DNA of 38,749 nucleotides from Piromyces finnis (lineage: Eukaryota; Neocallimastigomycota; Neocallimastigomycetes; Neocallimastigales; Neocallimastigaceae): positions 1-38,749 of the forward strand of contig MCFH01000116.1 in NCBI GenBank assembly GCA_002104945.1. Direction: 5' to 3'. Below, one piece after another: positions 9,891 through 21,181 of the stretch (positions within the stretch are counted from its first letter, which is position 1; each line of letters opens with the position of its first letter). The position numbers and the translations under genes are program-made. The notes beneath the pieces were generated by a model, which was given only the letters and a program-made list of their open reading frames with translations, did no database searches and was not told the origin of the DNA.

Positions 9891-10062
9891 AAAAAAAAAA
9901 AAAATAAAAAAAAATAAAAAAAAATATGTTAAATAAACACAAATGAAAAAAATTGGGTATAATGTATCTAGTAATTTTAATTAAAGTAAGAAAGCCACTA
10001 TCAATAAAGTATAATAATGTATTTGACTTCCAATGGGACACCGAGCCAAAGATCAAAATTTA

Positions 10063-12739
10063 TCATGGACAAAATTATGATCTCCATTGGTTGCGCTGCC
10101 CTCCTGGCCTGTCTTACTGTTTCTTCAGCATTGACGCTCTTGGATGTTGCTTCAAACCTTTTGAACATTGACCATTGCTGGCCAATAGCAAAGGCATGAT
10201 TTTGGTTAGAAGTTCCGCGGTTACCGTCAAGAATGGTGTTCCTTCTTAGTACCAGATTGAATCTGACGCTTACAAAGTTCTTTCCATTCCCTTGAATTGT
10301 AATTATATTGTTAAAACTTCTTCCCCCAAGAAGGAATTTAAATATTTTACTGCACACACTAGAATAATCATACACATTAATATTCACCGGATTATTAGAA
10401 CTATTACTATCATTAACTAAATTACTATCTAAATTAGAATTATTATCTTCACTATTGCTATCATTACTAATATTATTATTTCTATTACTACTATTGTTAT
10501 TATTACTATTGTTACTATTACTATTGTTATTATTACTATTGTTACTATTACTATTAATATTATTACTATCTCTACTGATATTATCAATTTCATTATTATT
10601 GATAGGACTATTGGAATTACGTTGACTGAAAAAATTTAATAGCTGGACTATGGAATCATAATGTTTAATACGGATATCTCTAAATGTTGGACAATCTAAT
10701 AACCAATGTTTAATACTTTGATCTCCACACTTGCAACATGGACAGTAGTTAGGACAAACTGGATCAACAAATTTGGCAGCTTTGGCAACTCTAGCATCCA
10801 ACTTGTATCCGCTTCTTGCTTTCAATAGCCAGTAGAAGCCATAGGCAAACTCTGGGTACTCATAACATAATTTAATAAAATCTTTAGTTCAATAAACTTA
10901 TTATCATCATAATATTGCGCTTTGATTGAATTCCCTTTGAGATCTTTCCAATAAAAGTTTTTAACTGCTTTAACATCTCCATGTTTCTTTAGTTTTTTAT
11001 CAAGTGTCCTACTTGATTTGCACCACGTGTATTTTCTAAATTTAGGAATGTAATTGACAAGGTATGAGATAATACAATTTGAGTTTTTCCATTTGTTAAA
11101 ACATCTAACCTGAGCTAATGCACATTTGGCTGACAATGGAGGAATATTCAAATCTTTTGAATAGAGTATAAAGATATAAACGATACAGCTTTATGAACTC
11201 CGGCAACCCATCGTATTCCTTTGTTAACATGCTTCTGTGCAATCCTAGACCTGGCTTTGTTGGATCCAAGTAATGGTGCAAAGTATGAAACTCTGCTAAT
11301 CACTTGTGAGTTAAGTACTAGCTTTTTGAAGGGAATAGGAATATTAGGATTTCTTAAGAATTTACTGACTGAAAAAAGCCCTTTCAAAACCTTGTTATTA
11401 AGAGCTTTAATAACTGGTTTAAGGGACAGATTCTTATCAAATGGAACACCAAGATAAGTATAACAATCAGTAGTTGGAATGGGTTGTCCTGCTAAGTAAA
11501 ATGTTGGATCTCTCTTGTTCTGATTTTCTATTGATTCAGGACGAATCACCATCGTTGAACACTTCTGGATACCAAATTCCATTTCATTATACAAGGCCCA
11601 TTCATTAACTCTTCTAAGCATCTTTTTTAAGCATCCTCTTGTTGGAGCACAAATAACTATATCATCTGCAAAAAGTCCACCACAGCATCGAGTGTCACCT
11701 AAACTGACTCCGAGATCTTCACACTCTTTAAATATATCATTAATAAAGAGATTAAAGAGAATAGGAGAAAGAGGGCATCCTTGACGGACTCCTTTCTTCA
11801 CATCAAAAGATTTCGAGAATTGTCCATCTAATTTGACATTAGCCTTAGATGTTAAATATAAATTTTTGATGAATTGTAAACTCTTACCTCGGATTCCTAA
11901 ACAATCTAATTTATGGAGAATATTACCGATTGGGACTGAATCGTATGCTTTCCTGAGATCTAAAAAGGCCAAATATGTCTCTTTATTATCTAATTGACGT
12001 CTACGGCATATTTCTTGGATTGAAATGAAAAGACTGATACTTTCTTCCTTTTTTCGAAAACCAAATTGTTCAGGTCTAATGAAATTATTCTTTAGACCAT
12101 ATTCTGAGATTCTAGTGGTGACAATTTTGGAAATCAACTTAATACCATTATTGATAAGTGATATACCTCGATAGTTATCACAATCTGTCAAATCTCCCTT
12201 CTTAGGAATAGAAACAATACTGGATTCATTCCATGAGTTGGGGAAGTCTCCATCCCAAATACGGTTGAATAATTTAAGAATAAAATTTAAACCATAAGCA
12301 TCATTATCTGAAGTGGTATTACCGGAAGAATTATTATCTGTAGCATTATTAGAATCATTACTTGATGGAATTAATGCTTTGTAAAATTCAATTGGAATAC
12401 CATCCGGACCTGATGCTTTATAATTCGGAGTAGAGAGGATAGCTGACTTGACTTCATCAATACTAATATCTTGGTTGATATCCCATTCATCAAGCATAGG
12501 GAGTGAAAAACGTTTATTCGTTGGTTCTTCATACCAATGCTCCAAATCAAGACTTACACCACTTGGATCTGATGCAAGCTTTTCGAAATGATCATGCCAC
12601 ACATCTAGTTGTTCTTCCGTAGCAACAACTAATTCTCCATTTTTGTTTTTAATTGGTTGAGCAATAAAGAAAGAATCTTTTCCAATTTTTGCAGTTTCTT
12701 GATCCATTTCCAGGCCTTCTTAGGATTATGACTCTTCAT
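10063..12739 (-). pseudogene. LINE-A copy 2 ORF2: reverse transcriptase (frameshifted)
   Basis: The ATGA start at 12739 is followed after about 40 bases by a missing A (run of four becomes three, near 12698). From 12707 a 519-codon frame is open, containing all RT motifs: GPDGIPIEF, LDLRKAYDSVP, GVRQGCPLSP and GLFADDIV. Further single-base losses near 11155, 10889 and in the tail (10200-10320) break the C-terminal part with the CPCC...H...C knuckle and Asn-rich repeat. The RT core is uninterrupted here, in contrast to copy 1. Function: copying LINE RNA at the nick. Confidence 0.82.
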
Positions 12740-14568
12740 ATACTCACATCCTGTTTTAATCCAATGAAGATATTCTTGTTCCTAAATTCATTACATCTTT
12801 TGTGGATGTAATCAATGAGCTTACGGTAGATTTTAATTCTTTTAATAAATTCATCTATATCATAAATTCTTTCTTTTTTAAATCTCTTATACAACTTCAT
12901 TTTGATTTTTTGGAGATTAAAAATTTGTTGTGAAATATGAAATGAAGACTTTATAACATTATTTGCTGAGGTAATACTGAGCTCGTCTGCAATTGAAAAA
13001 GCAGTTGAAGTAAACTCTTTGGAAAGTTCATCTGTAGAAACATTAGGATCGTTGAATTTTGCTGAAAGTATTTGGAATTTATTATGACTGAGAATAGATT
13101 CCTTTTCCTCAATACATTTTAATCTATTCCATTTCAGAATTTTCTTAGGAACATTAAAGTCATTAGAAAAATCTTCCATAGGAATAATTTTACCATTAAT
13201 AAGAAGTGGCTTATGGTCTGATACAGGATAAAAATTATTTATAAATGATCCTGAGTGAATAAGATCTTTCATCTTCGAATTGATAAGAGCATGGTCAATG
13301 TCGGAAGATTGATCACCTCGAGTCCAAGAGATAGTAGACCCTCTAAGCGGAAGAATTTCCCAATCTCCTAATCCATTAGTTGATAACCAGTTGGATAATT
13401 TTACTTTAGACATATTAAAATCACCAACAAGAATCGATGGATGGGATGAATGAGTTTGTAACCACAAGCGAACTTCTAACTTTGCATGATCAACATAGAT
13501 GTTGTGATGACTATGAGGCATATAAACATTTCCAATCGAGCATTTGAATCTATTCCAGAGACTAAAAGTATAAATAGAAATAATATACTTTCCAGAGAAG
13601 TTTTCAAGTGAGGCTTGACACGAATTGTGAAAACCTAAATATAAACCTCTCATTCCCGGAACTGATTCGTCAGCTTTCTTGAAAAAGTGTCTATAGTTTC
13701 GCAAAGTAACACGACAAGGATAATCTGTATTCGATCCAGAACCATTACCAGTTTCTTGGAAACATAAGAATAATGGTTTGAAAATAGCTGTGAAATAGCT
13801 AATACTATCTCTCTTTTCGTGATTCCACCCATTGGTGTTCCAACTAAGACAAAAAGAAAAGTTATCAGGCTTGTTGGATGAGGAAGAATCGTTGCTATTA
13901 TTATTATTATTAAAGTCATCGTTATTAATGGATGATGCATCAGAGGAATAAGTAGAACTATTACTAGATGGCTGTGAAACTGAAGAACTATCAACTATTG
14001 AACTGTTATCAGAGTTGATAGAACTATTAGAATTAATTGTTGAATGTTGAGATTGAAATTGTGTTTGCTGTAGATCTGGAATATTTTCATGATGGGAAAC
14101 TTGTTGAAGATCCTGTTGAAGATCTTGTTGAAGATCGGATTGTTGATGAGATTGTTGAACTGATTGTTGAAATGATTGTTGAATAGAATGTTGATGTTTA
14201 TTAGAAACTAAAATTTTACGTTTGAGAGTGGAAAAAGTGTATTTGTGATTCCTTCTACTACGAGCTGAAAAGGAAATTGAGGTAACTGAAAGTTTCTTCT
14301 TTAACATGTGTAAGATTTTAATACAATCTTTTGATGAACCATGAACCTTGACTAAGAAAAAGTGATCATTGAAAGTTTGAAAATATTTAACACTAATAAC
14401 TGAATTAAATTTATCTTCTAGAATAACCTCGAGTTTTTCCCATAGCATATTTACTGACCATGATCGAATACCACGGATAAAGAAGGAGCGAATATCATCT
14501 AAGGGGATACCATAAGACCGGGTACCACGTCTGATATAATTCTTATCTTTAATATAAAGGACTGACAT
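12736..14568 (-). CDS. LINE-A copy 2 ORF1: endonuclease protein, intact (610 aa)
   Basis: Full-length ORF1. It starts MSVLYIKDKNY at 14568, which gives about 40 residues more than the frameshifted copy 1. It has a Gln-rich repeat one unit shorter than in copy 1 (one VQQS unit missing) and a Ser/Asn linker. The endonuclease has all key residues: Asn in WNTNGWN, Glu in FQETG, GDFN, IDH and SDHKP. The last 150 residues are Lys-rich and helical-looking and correspond to the linker before RT in LINE-B. The stop TGA overlaps an ATG at 12739-12737. Expected role: nicking of genomic DNA at the insertion site, with possible RNA binding by the N-terminal part (inferred). Confidence 0.85.
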   Translation of the reverse strand: MSVLYIKDKNYIRRGTRSYGIPLDDIRSFFIRGIRSWSVNMLWEKLEVILEDKFNSVISVKYFQTFNDHFFLVKVHGSSKDCIKILHMLKKKLSVTSISFSARSRRNHKYTFSTLKRKILVSNKHQHSIQQSFQQSVQQSHQQSDLQQDLQQDLQQVSHHENIPDLQQTQFQSQHSTINSNSSINSDNSSIVDSSSVSQPSSNSSTYSSDASSINNDDFNNNNNSNDSSSSNKPDNFSFCLSWNTNGWNHEKRDSISYFTAIFKPLFLCFQETGNGSGSNTDYPCRVTLRNYRHFFKKADESVPGMRGLYLGFHNSCQASLENFSGKYIISIYTFSLWNRFKCSIGNVYMPHSHHNIYVDHAKLEVRLWLQTHSSHPSILVGDFNMSKVKLSNWLSTNGLGDWEILPLRGSTISWTRGDQSSDIDHALINSKMKDLIHSGSFINNFYPVSDHKPLLINGKIIPMEDFSNDFNVPKKILKWNRLKCIEEKESILSHNKFQILSAKFNDPNVSTDELSKEFTSTAFSIADELSITSANNVIKSSFHISQQIFNLQKIKMKLYKRFKKERIYDIDEFIKRIKIYRKLIDYIHKRCNEFRNKNIFIGLKQDVSI

Positions 14569-15163
14569 GATAATAAATTCTAATTAAAAAATATTGAATA
14601 TAAAATAAATACTAATAAAAATTACAAATATAACGTATATGGAAAAAATCTGTCTCTCTCTCTCTTCTTAAAAGTACTGGATAGTACAAAAATTGTTACG
14701 ATGCTTTGTTTAAAGTTTCTTTTTTTTGAATTCTAGTTGTAAATTTTCTTTAAAAATTCTAGTTTTGGTTTGTTGTTAGTAAATTCGATTCGCTTTTTGA
14801 CACTAAACTTGTTTGACTTTACTTTTCATTAAATATTTAAATTGGTAAAAAATTTGAATCAAGAATGTCGACACCAGAAAGCTTGTGAATAGTATTTTTA
14901 CATGATGTAGAGTGAATCAGTCTCTTACAAGAAACAATACAACAATAGCTACATGAATATAAAAGTACAATGCAAATGCTAAAGTTGACTACATTGGATT
15001 CTTACAAGAGAAGAGTAGTACTACATGAATACATGAATAAAAGAAAAATACAGCAACAAAATGTATTACTCTTCTAATTAAATACTATACAAACTTACCT
15101 GAAAATCAAACATTCACTTATTCATCAAATACTTAAATTTGATGAATAAAATGTTTTTTAATC
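14569..15163 (-). other. Mirror of 4385-4979: probable LINE-A 5' UTR
   Basis: Inverted counterpart of the region between repeat array and LINE. AT-rich with a CTCTCTCT stretch; no gene seen. Confidence 0.45.
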
Positions 15164-15210
15164 GCTCAGTACCATGAGCTTAGTCCTAATAATTTTCCCT
15201 TGAAGACTAA
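15164..15210 (-). repeat. Terminal two-hairpin motif (inverted copy)
   Basis: GCTCA-TGGTAC-TGAGC (15164-15179 read on the minus strand) and the TTAGTC/GACTAA stem, same as at 4336-4384. Together with 21310-21360 it brackets the copy 3/copy 4 unit as inverted ends. Confidence 0.75.
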
Positions 15211-15566
15211 CCAAGCATCCATTGCGCAATGCTTGGATTTAATTCTTTCTACTCTCTCAGTACCATGAGCATGAGTAGACCCCCTTGAGAAATTACATTT
15301 ATTAAATAAATGAAGGCACATTCCTAAGAGGGCACCAAGCATCCATTGCGCAATACTTGGATTTAATTCTTTCTACTCTCTCAGTACCATGAGCATGAGT
15401 AGACCCCCTTGATAAACTCCATTATTGAATAAATGAAGGCACATTCCTAAGAGGGCACAAGCATCCATTGCGCAATACTTGGATTTAATTCTTTCTACTC
15501 TCTCAGTACCATGAGCATGAGTAGACCCCCTTGAGAAACTACATTTATTAAATAAATGAAGGCACG
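15211..15566 (-). repeat. Tandem array of three structured repeats (inverted copy)
   Basis: Same three units in the same order as at 3981-4335, read on the minus strand, with a few single-base differences (five Gs rather than four in the units where copy 2 has four). A spurious short frame crosses it. Confidence 0.85.
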
Positions 15567-15584
15567 AATACCACGGATAAAGAA

Positions 15585-16143
15585 CTATAATTTTCATATT
15601 ACCAAATCAAATCAAAGCTTTATGCCTTTTTCATACCATACACCTAAAAAACGTTCAACCTTCAATCAAATACATAACATTTTAAAAGGAAATTATCATC
15701 TTTTTAACAACAATACAATTTAAATGAAAAAGGAGTGAAAAAAAAAGAATAACAACCATTTTCTTTAACAACCACAAATCTTTCAATAATAAATAACCTT
15801 TTATAAATCCCTTAATAATAAGAGGATATTTATTTTATTTTACAAATTTATTATAATTTTATTAAACCAATTAAAATTAAGATTTACATTAATTTATATT
15901 TAGGTTTTTTCTTTTTAATTTATGTAGAAATTATTTTATTATTTTCTATAATTTATTAAGTTCTATTTTCTTATCCTATTATTACTATTACATTTTTTTT
16001 ATTTTAATTTTCTTATTTATTATTATCCTCATACAATGAGGACTTTCAATTAAAAAAAAAAACTTTCAATTAAGGATTGTCGCTTATTATTAGAATATTA
16101 ACAATAATAAACTTTTCTTTTACTATTTCATTCAATAGTGCGT
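15585..16143 (-). other. Shared 3' flank of transporter copy 3
   Basis: Inverted counterpart of 3402-3961, with the same T-run, AATTGAAAGT repeats and CCTCAT hairpin. No gene. Confidence 0.7.
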
Positions 16144-17695
16144 TTAAGCCTTACCAGCCATCTTGGCATCCATTTCTTCAAGAGTAAGACCCTTACATTC
16201 AATAACGTAGAATTGAGAGTAAATCCAAGCGAGGAAACTGGCAGCAGCAAAAAGAATGAAAGTGTTAGTAGACCATTTCTTCATGAGGAATGGACCAACA
16301 AAACCAATAATCCAATTGTTTAAGAAGTTAGAGACAGTACCAACAGCAGAACCCTTAACTCTGACACGAAGTGGGAAAACTTCAGCTTGGTAAACCCATG
16401 GAACTGGACCCCAAGTCCAAGCGAATGAGAATACGAATAAGAAAACGGAAGCAACAGCAGCGTATTGCCATCCCTTGATTGGTTGTTCAATGAACTTACC
16501 ATTAGCATCCTTCTTACCACCAGTTAACTTAGAGCAAGCCCAAGTAGAAAGATGGAAGACCATCATCATAAGAGAACCAATAACTAAAAGAGTCTTACGA
16601 CCTAATCTTTCAATACCCCACATACCTGGAAGGTGGAAACAAAGTTAACGAGGTTGTTGACGTTTGGTAAAACAACAGTAGACATAACCTTGTTGAAACC
16701 CATTTCAGAGTAAATTTGACTTTGGTAGTACATAATAACGTTAATACCAGTCCATTGTTGGAAAAGTTGCATTAAGAAAGTAATGAAAGTACGACGACGA
16801 ATGACGGAACTGAAAAGTTCACCGAATGAAGAGGAACCAGCAGCACGAGTAGCAGCAACATCTTCTTGAATAGCCTTAAGTTCTTCTTGAACAACAGCAT
16901 CAGAAGTAGAGGCGGCATTAAGCTTAGCAAGAATTTCAACAGCTTCTTCATCACGATCCTTAGAACATAACCATCTTGGGGACTTTGGAACGAAGCACAT
17001 AAGAGTAGCAAGACCAAGACCTGGAACAACTTGTAATAAAAGAGCTAATCTCCATTCAAGGTTAGAGATTTCTTCATCACCCTTTCTAGTGAAAGAAAGT
17101 AACCTTCTGGCTTACGGTTAGTCTTGTACCAGATAAGAGCATTGATAAGAGAAGCAACAATAATACCAAAAGTAGTCATAAGTTGATAACAAGAAGAAAG
17201 AGTACCTCTAAGGTTAGATGGAGCAACTTCTGAAATGTAGGTTGGGCAAAGTACACCATTACAACCAATAGAAAGACCAGTGATAAGACGACCAATGGCA
17301 ATCATAACAGAGGAACGGATAGAAGAACCTTGAATAATAGCACCACAGGTGAAGATACAAGCACCAACCATAATGGTTCTTTGACGACCAAACTTTTCAC
17401 CAAGGTAAGTAGCCATAAGAGCACCACAAAGAGCACCAAGAACGAAACTAGAAGTAATAACACCTTCAAGGAAAGCCTTATTACCTTTTTCTTCTAAATC
17501 ACGGTACATAGCCTTTGAGGCATCATCAGTAGATTCACCAACTTCATCAATAGCTTTTCCCTTCCATTCGTGGAATCTGAAGAAAATACGGAATGAGTCC
17601 ATAACAAGAACAACATTCATAACACCAACTTCATAACCAAAAAGAAGACCACCAAGTGAGGCGGTAACAGCGACTAAAAATTGAAAGCTGTTCAT
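16144..17695 (-). pseudogene. MFS sugar transporter, copy 3 (two single-base deletions)
   Basis: Matches the intact copy 4 over its whole length, ATG at 17695 to stop at 16144. A missing T near 17100 (TTT to TT) and a missing C near 16628 (CCC to CC) break it into frames of 216, 132 and 159 codons. All sugar porter signatures are still encoded. The two breaks are at different sites from those in copy 2, which is the mirror copy in the other palindrome arm, so neither was inherited from the other. It is head-to-head with copy 4 and probably functional if the indels are sequencing errors. Confidence 0.88.
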
Positions 17696-17956
17696 TTTTT
17701 TTTAAAAAAAAAATTAAACTTAAATTAAACTTAAATTAATATTATTATTAAATAATAATGATTTTTTTTAAAAGAAAATTTATTTCTTTTATACAAAATT
17801 TCAATATAAAGATAAAATCATAATATTTAATTATAATTATATATAATTAATTGTATTTGTATATAAATTATTTTTAAATTAATAATTATTTTCAATTTAT
17901 TTTAATATGTTATGATTATTGCTTTATTATATTTATTATATTTATGAATATTAAAA

Positions 17957-17990
17957 TTTAATTTTAATTCTTTCGAGAATTAAAATTAAA
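17957..17990. repeat. Promoter hairpin, 15-bp perfect stem (copy 3)
   Basis: TTTAATTTTAATTCT, TTCG loop, exact reverse complement. It lies about 270-295 bp upstream of the copy 3 ATG. Confidence 0.8.
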
Positions 17991-18120
17991 TATTAAAATA
18001 AATTATAATATAATATTTTATAAATAGAAATTTTTATAATTAATTAAAATAAATTATTTAAATTTATTATTAACCTTTTTATTTAAACAATTGAGATGTA
18101 AATTTATTGGTTATTACAAT

Positions 18121-18163
18121 ATTAAATATATATTAAAATATTTTCTTTTAATATATATTTAAT
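18121..18163. repeat. Perfect 18-bp AT hairpin with 7-nt loop
   Basis: ATTAAATATATATTAAAA, TATTTTC loop, exact reverse complement. It lies close to the symmetry point of the copy 3/copy 4 pair (about 18380) and may form a cruciform. Confidence 0.75.
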
Positions 18164-18496
18164 ATTTAGTGTTTCATTTTAAGAGGATATTTATTATTTA
18201 ATAAAAAACTTTATTCAAATTTTAAATTTTGTAAAATATTATAATTTCTTTTATAATTTAAAAAATGTTAAATTATTATTAGTAAATAATAAAAATATAT
18301 TTAATCTTAAAAAATTAAAAATTCATAAATTTTATGTGTTATTTAAAAAATATTATTTTTATCAATTTATTAAAATATTTAAAATAAAAGTTAAATTATA
18401 TAATTCCTAATAATTACTAAACTTTAAATATTATAAATTAAAAAATTTTAATAAAAATATAAATTATTATTTTATTAAGTTTATCTTATGATTTTT

Positions 18497-18696
18497 ATAA
18501 TATAATATAATATAATATAATATAATAAATATAATATAATATATATAATATATATAATATAATATAATATAATATAATATAATATAATATAATATAATAT
18601 AATATATATAATATAATATAATATAATATAATATAATATAATATAATATAATATAATATAATATAATATAATATAATATAATATAATATAATATAA
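18497..18696. repeat. Pentanucleotide microsatellite (TATAA)n
   Basis: About 200 bp; the mirror of 840-1050 with different interruptions. Confidence 0.9.
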
Positions 18697-18769
18697 ATTG
18701 TTAATTAATTAAACAAATGTAAAGTTTATTATATAAAAGTTAAATATTATATTATAATTTATTTTAATA

Positions 18770-18803
18770 TTTAATTTTAATTCTCGAAAGAATTAAAATT
18801 AAA
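18770..18803. repeat. Promoter hairpin, 15-bp perfect stem (copy 4)
   Basis: Same sequence as 1554-1587 with a CGAA loop. It lies about 265-295 bp upstream of the intact transporter. Confidence 0.8.
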
Positions 18804-19065
18804 TTTTAATATTCATAAATATAATAAATATAATAAAGCAATAATCATAACATATTAAAATAAATTGAAAATAATTATTAATTTAAAAATAATTTATATA
18901 CAAATACAATTAATTATATATAATTATAATTAAATATTATGATTTTATCTTTATATTGAAATTTTGTATAAAAGAAATAAATTTTCTTTTAAAAAAAAAT
19001 CATTATTATTTAATAATAATATTAATTTAAGTTTAATTTAAGTTTAATTTTTTTTTTAAAAAAAA

Positions 19066-20619
19066 ATGAACAGCTTTCAATTTTTAGTCGCTGTTACCGC
19101 CTCACTTGGTGGTCTTCTTTTTGGTTATGAAGTTGGTGTTATGAATGTTGTTCTTGTTATGGACTCATTCCGTATTTTCTTCAGATTCCACGAATGGAAG
19201 GGAAAAGCTATTGATGAAGTTGGTGAATCTACTGATGATGCCTCAAAGGCTATGTACCGTGATTTAGAAGAAAAAGGTAATAAGGCTTTCCTTGAAGGTG
19301 TTATTACTTCTAGTTTCGTTCTTGGTGCTCTTTGTGGTGCTCTTATGGCTACTTACCTTGGTGAAAAGTTTGGTCGTCAAAGAACCATTATGGTTGGTGC
19401 TTGTATCTTCACCTGTGGTGCTATTATTCAAGGTTCTTCTATCCGTTCCTCTGTTATGATTGCCATTGGTCGTCTTATCACTGGTCTTTCTATTGGTTGT
19501 AATGGTGTACTTTGCCCAACCTACATTTCAGAAGTTGCTCCATCTAACCTTAGAGGTACTCTTTCTTCTTGTTATCAACTTATGACTACTTTTGGTATTA
19601 TTGTTGCTTCTCTTATCAATGCTCTTATCTGGTACAAGACTAACCGTAAGCCAGAAGGTTTACTTTCTTTCACTAGAAAGGGTGATGAAGAAATCTCTAA
19701 CCTTGAATGGAGATTAGCTCTTTTATTACAAGTTGTTCCAGGTCTTGGTCTTGCTACTCTTATGTGCTTCGTTCCAAAGTCCCCAAGATGGTTATGTTCT
19801 AAGGATCGTGATGAAGAAGCTGTTGAAATTCTTGCTAAGCTTAATGCCGCCTCTACTTCTGATGCTGTTGTTCAAGAAGAACTTAAGGCTATTCAAGAAG
19901 ATGTTGCTGCTACTCGTGCTGCTGGTTCCTCTTCATTCGGTGAACTTTTCAGTTCCGTCATTCGTCGTCGTACTTTCATTACTTTCTTAATGCAACTTTT
20001 CCAACAATGGACTGGTATTAACGTTATTATGTACTACCAAAGTCAAATTTACTCTGAAATGGGTTTCAACAAGGTTATGTCTACTGTTGTTTTACCAAAC
20101 GTCAACAACCTCGTTAACTTTGTTTCCACCTTCCCAGGTATGTGGGGTATTGAAAGATTAGGTCGTAAGACTCTTTTAGTTATTGGTTCTCTTATGATGA
20201 TGGTCTTCCATCTTTCTACTTGGGCTTGCTCTAAGTTAACTGGTGGTAAGAAGGATGCTAATGGTAAGTTCATTGAACAACCAATCAAGGGATGGCAATA
20301 CGCTGCTGTTGCTTCCGTTTTCTTATTCGTATTCTCATTCGCTTGGACTTGGGGTCCAGTTCCATGGGTTTACCAAGCTGAAGTTTTCCCACTTCGTGTC
20401 AGAGTTAAGGGTTCTGCTGTTGGTACTGTCTCTAACTTCTTAAACAATTGGATTATTGGTTTTGTTGGTCCATTCCTCATGAAGAAATGGTCTACTAACA
20501 CTTTCATTCTTTTTGCTGCTGCCAGTTTCCTCGCTTGGATTTACTCTCAATTCTACGTTATTGAATGTAAGGGTCTTACTCTTGAAGAAATGGATGCCAA
20601 GATGGCTGGTAAGGCTTAA
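19066..20619 (+). CDS. MFS sugar transporter (sugar porter family), intact, 517 aa
   Basis: Twelve-helix plasma membrane hexose- or pentose-type sugar transporter, the only intact copy of four. Family signatures in order: GGLLFGYEVG in TM1 (15-24), GEKFGRQR loop 2-3 motif (99-106), PTYISEVAPSNLRG (151-164), PKSPRWL (237-243), QQWTGIN in TM7 (313-319), ERLGRK loop 8-9 motif (363-368) and GPVPWVYQAEVFPLRVRVKG (430-449). A charged loop of about 35 residues follows TM1 and the usual central cytoplasmic loop lies at about 244-300. Length is normal for the family and no intron is seen. Codons are strongly biased (GGT, GCT, CTT, AAG) and GC is far above the flanks, suggesting high expression. The exact sugar and the coupling (proton symport or facilitated) cannot be read from sequence. 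Paired head-to-head with copy 3. Confidence 0.95.
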   Translation: MNSFQFLVAVTASLGGLLFGYEVGVMNVVLVMDSFRIFFRFHEWKGKAIDEVGESTDDASKAMYRDLEEKGNKAFLEGVITSSFVLGALCGALMATYLGEKFGRQRTIMVGACIFTCGAIIQGSSIRSSVMIAIGRLITGLSIGCNGVLCPTYISEVAPSNLRGTLSSCYQLMTTFGIIVASLINALIWYKTNRKPEGLLSFTRKGDEEISNLEWRLALLLQVVPGLGLATLMCFVPKSPRWLCSKDRDEEAVEILAKLNAASTSDAVVQEELKAIQEDVAATRAAGSSSFGELFSSVIRRRTFITFLMQLFQQWTGINVIMYYQSQIYSEMGFNKVMSTVVLPNVNNLVNFVSTFPGMWGIERLGRKTLLVIGSLMMMVFHLSTWACSKLTGGKKDANGKFIEQPIKGWQYAAVASVFLFVFSFAWTWGPVPWVYQAEVFPLRVRVKGSAVGTVSNFLNNWIIGFVGPFLMKKWSTNTFILFAAASFLAWIYSQFYVIECKGLTLEEMDAKMAGKA

Positions 20620-21181
20620 ACGCACTATTGAATGAAATAGTAAAAGAAAAAGTTTATTATTGTTAATATTCTAATAATAAGCGACAATCCTTAATTGAAA
20701 GTTTTTTTTTTTAATTGAAAGTCCTCATTGTATGAGGATAATAATAAATAAGAAAATTAAAATAAAAAAAATGTAATAGTAATAATAGGATAAGAAAATA
20801 GAACTTAATAAATTATAGAAAATAATAAAATAATTTCTACATAAATTAAAAAGAAAAAACCTAAATATAAATTAATGTAAATCTTAATTTTAATTGGTTT
20901 AATAAAAATTATAATAAATTTGTAAAATAAAAATAAATATCCTCTTATTATTAAGGGATTTATAAAAGGTTATTTATTATTGAAAGATTTGTGGTTGTTA
21001 AAGAAAATGGTTGTTATTCTTTTTTTTTCACTCCTTTTTCATTTAAATTGTATTGTTGTTAAAAAGATGATAATTTCCTTTTAAAATGTTATGTATTTGA
21101 TTGAAGGTTGAACGTTTTTTAGGTGTATGGTATGAAAAAGGCATAAAGCTTTGATTTGATTTGGTAATATGAAAATTATAG
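20620..21181 (+). other. Shared 3' flank of transporter copy 4
   Basis: Near-identical to 3402-3961, including the T-run and the CCTCAT-TGT-ATGAGG hairpin at 20723-20737. No gene. Probable 3' UTR and polyadenylation region. Confidence 0.7.

Larger units (their letters stand above)
9891..14568 (-). mobile_element. LINE family A, copy 2 (inverted partner of copy 1)
   Basis: Same element as copy 1 on the opposite strand. It reads from the ATG at 14568 through ORF1 and ORF2 and ends without its own clear poly(A) tail at the hinge. ORF1 is intact here (610 codons). ORF2 has different single-base indels from copy 1. The two copies are near-identical in substitutions, as expected if one is a copy of the other through the palindrome and not an independent insertion. 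Confidence 0.85.
17696..19065. promoter_or_regulatory. Divergent AT-rich promoter region between transporter copies 3 and 4
   Basis: Mirror of 474-1848. Two inverted promoter copies of about 300 bp flank a single-copy AT core and a microsatellite. Perfect hairpins lie at 17957-17990, 18121-18163 and 18770-18803. A T-run then A-run abuts each ATG. No gene. Confidence 0.7.
1..19539. repeat. Giant inverted repeat (palindrome), arms about 9.65 kb
   Basis: Positions 1 to about 9660 match the reverse complement of about 9891 to 19539. Matched landmarks give a constant coordinate sum: transporter starts 1849 and 17695 (19544), 473 and 19066 (19539), and LINE codon 5099 with 14448 (19547). The centre is therefore near 9772. 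The left arm is cut by the window edge, so the true arm may be longer. Differences are mostly single-base indels, plus a 12-15 bp copy-number change in a Gln-rich repeat and a change in microsatellite length. A real fold-back duplication and an assembly or read artefact are both possible. Confidence 0.93.

Noticed and set aside
9706-10056. 116-codon Phe-rich frame
   Set aside because: It translates the A/T homopolymers of the palindrome hinge.
13650-13994. 114-codon hydrophobic frame within LINE-A ORF1 (also 5565-5909, 27465-27800)
   Set aside because: Out-of-frame reading of the Ser/Asn linker and endonuclease; not independent.
1-19539. DIRS-type or Helitron element explaining the inverted structure
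   Set aside because: No tyrosine recombinase, Rep/helicase or CTRR-type 3' end was found; the coding content is plain LINE plus transporter.
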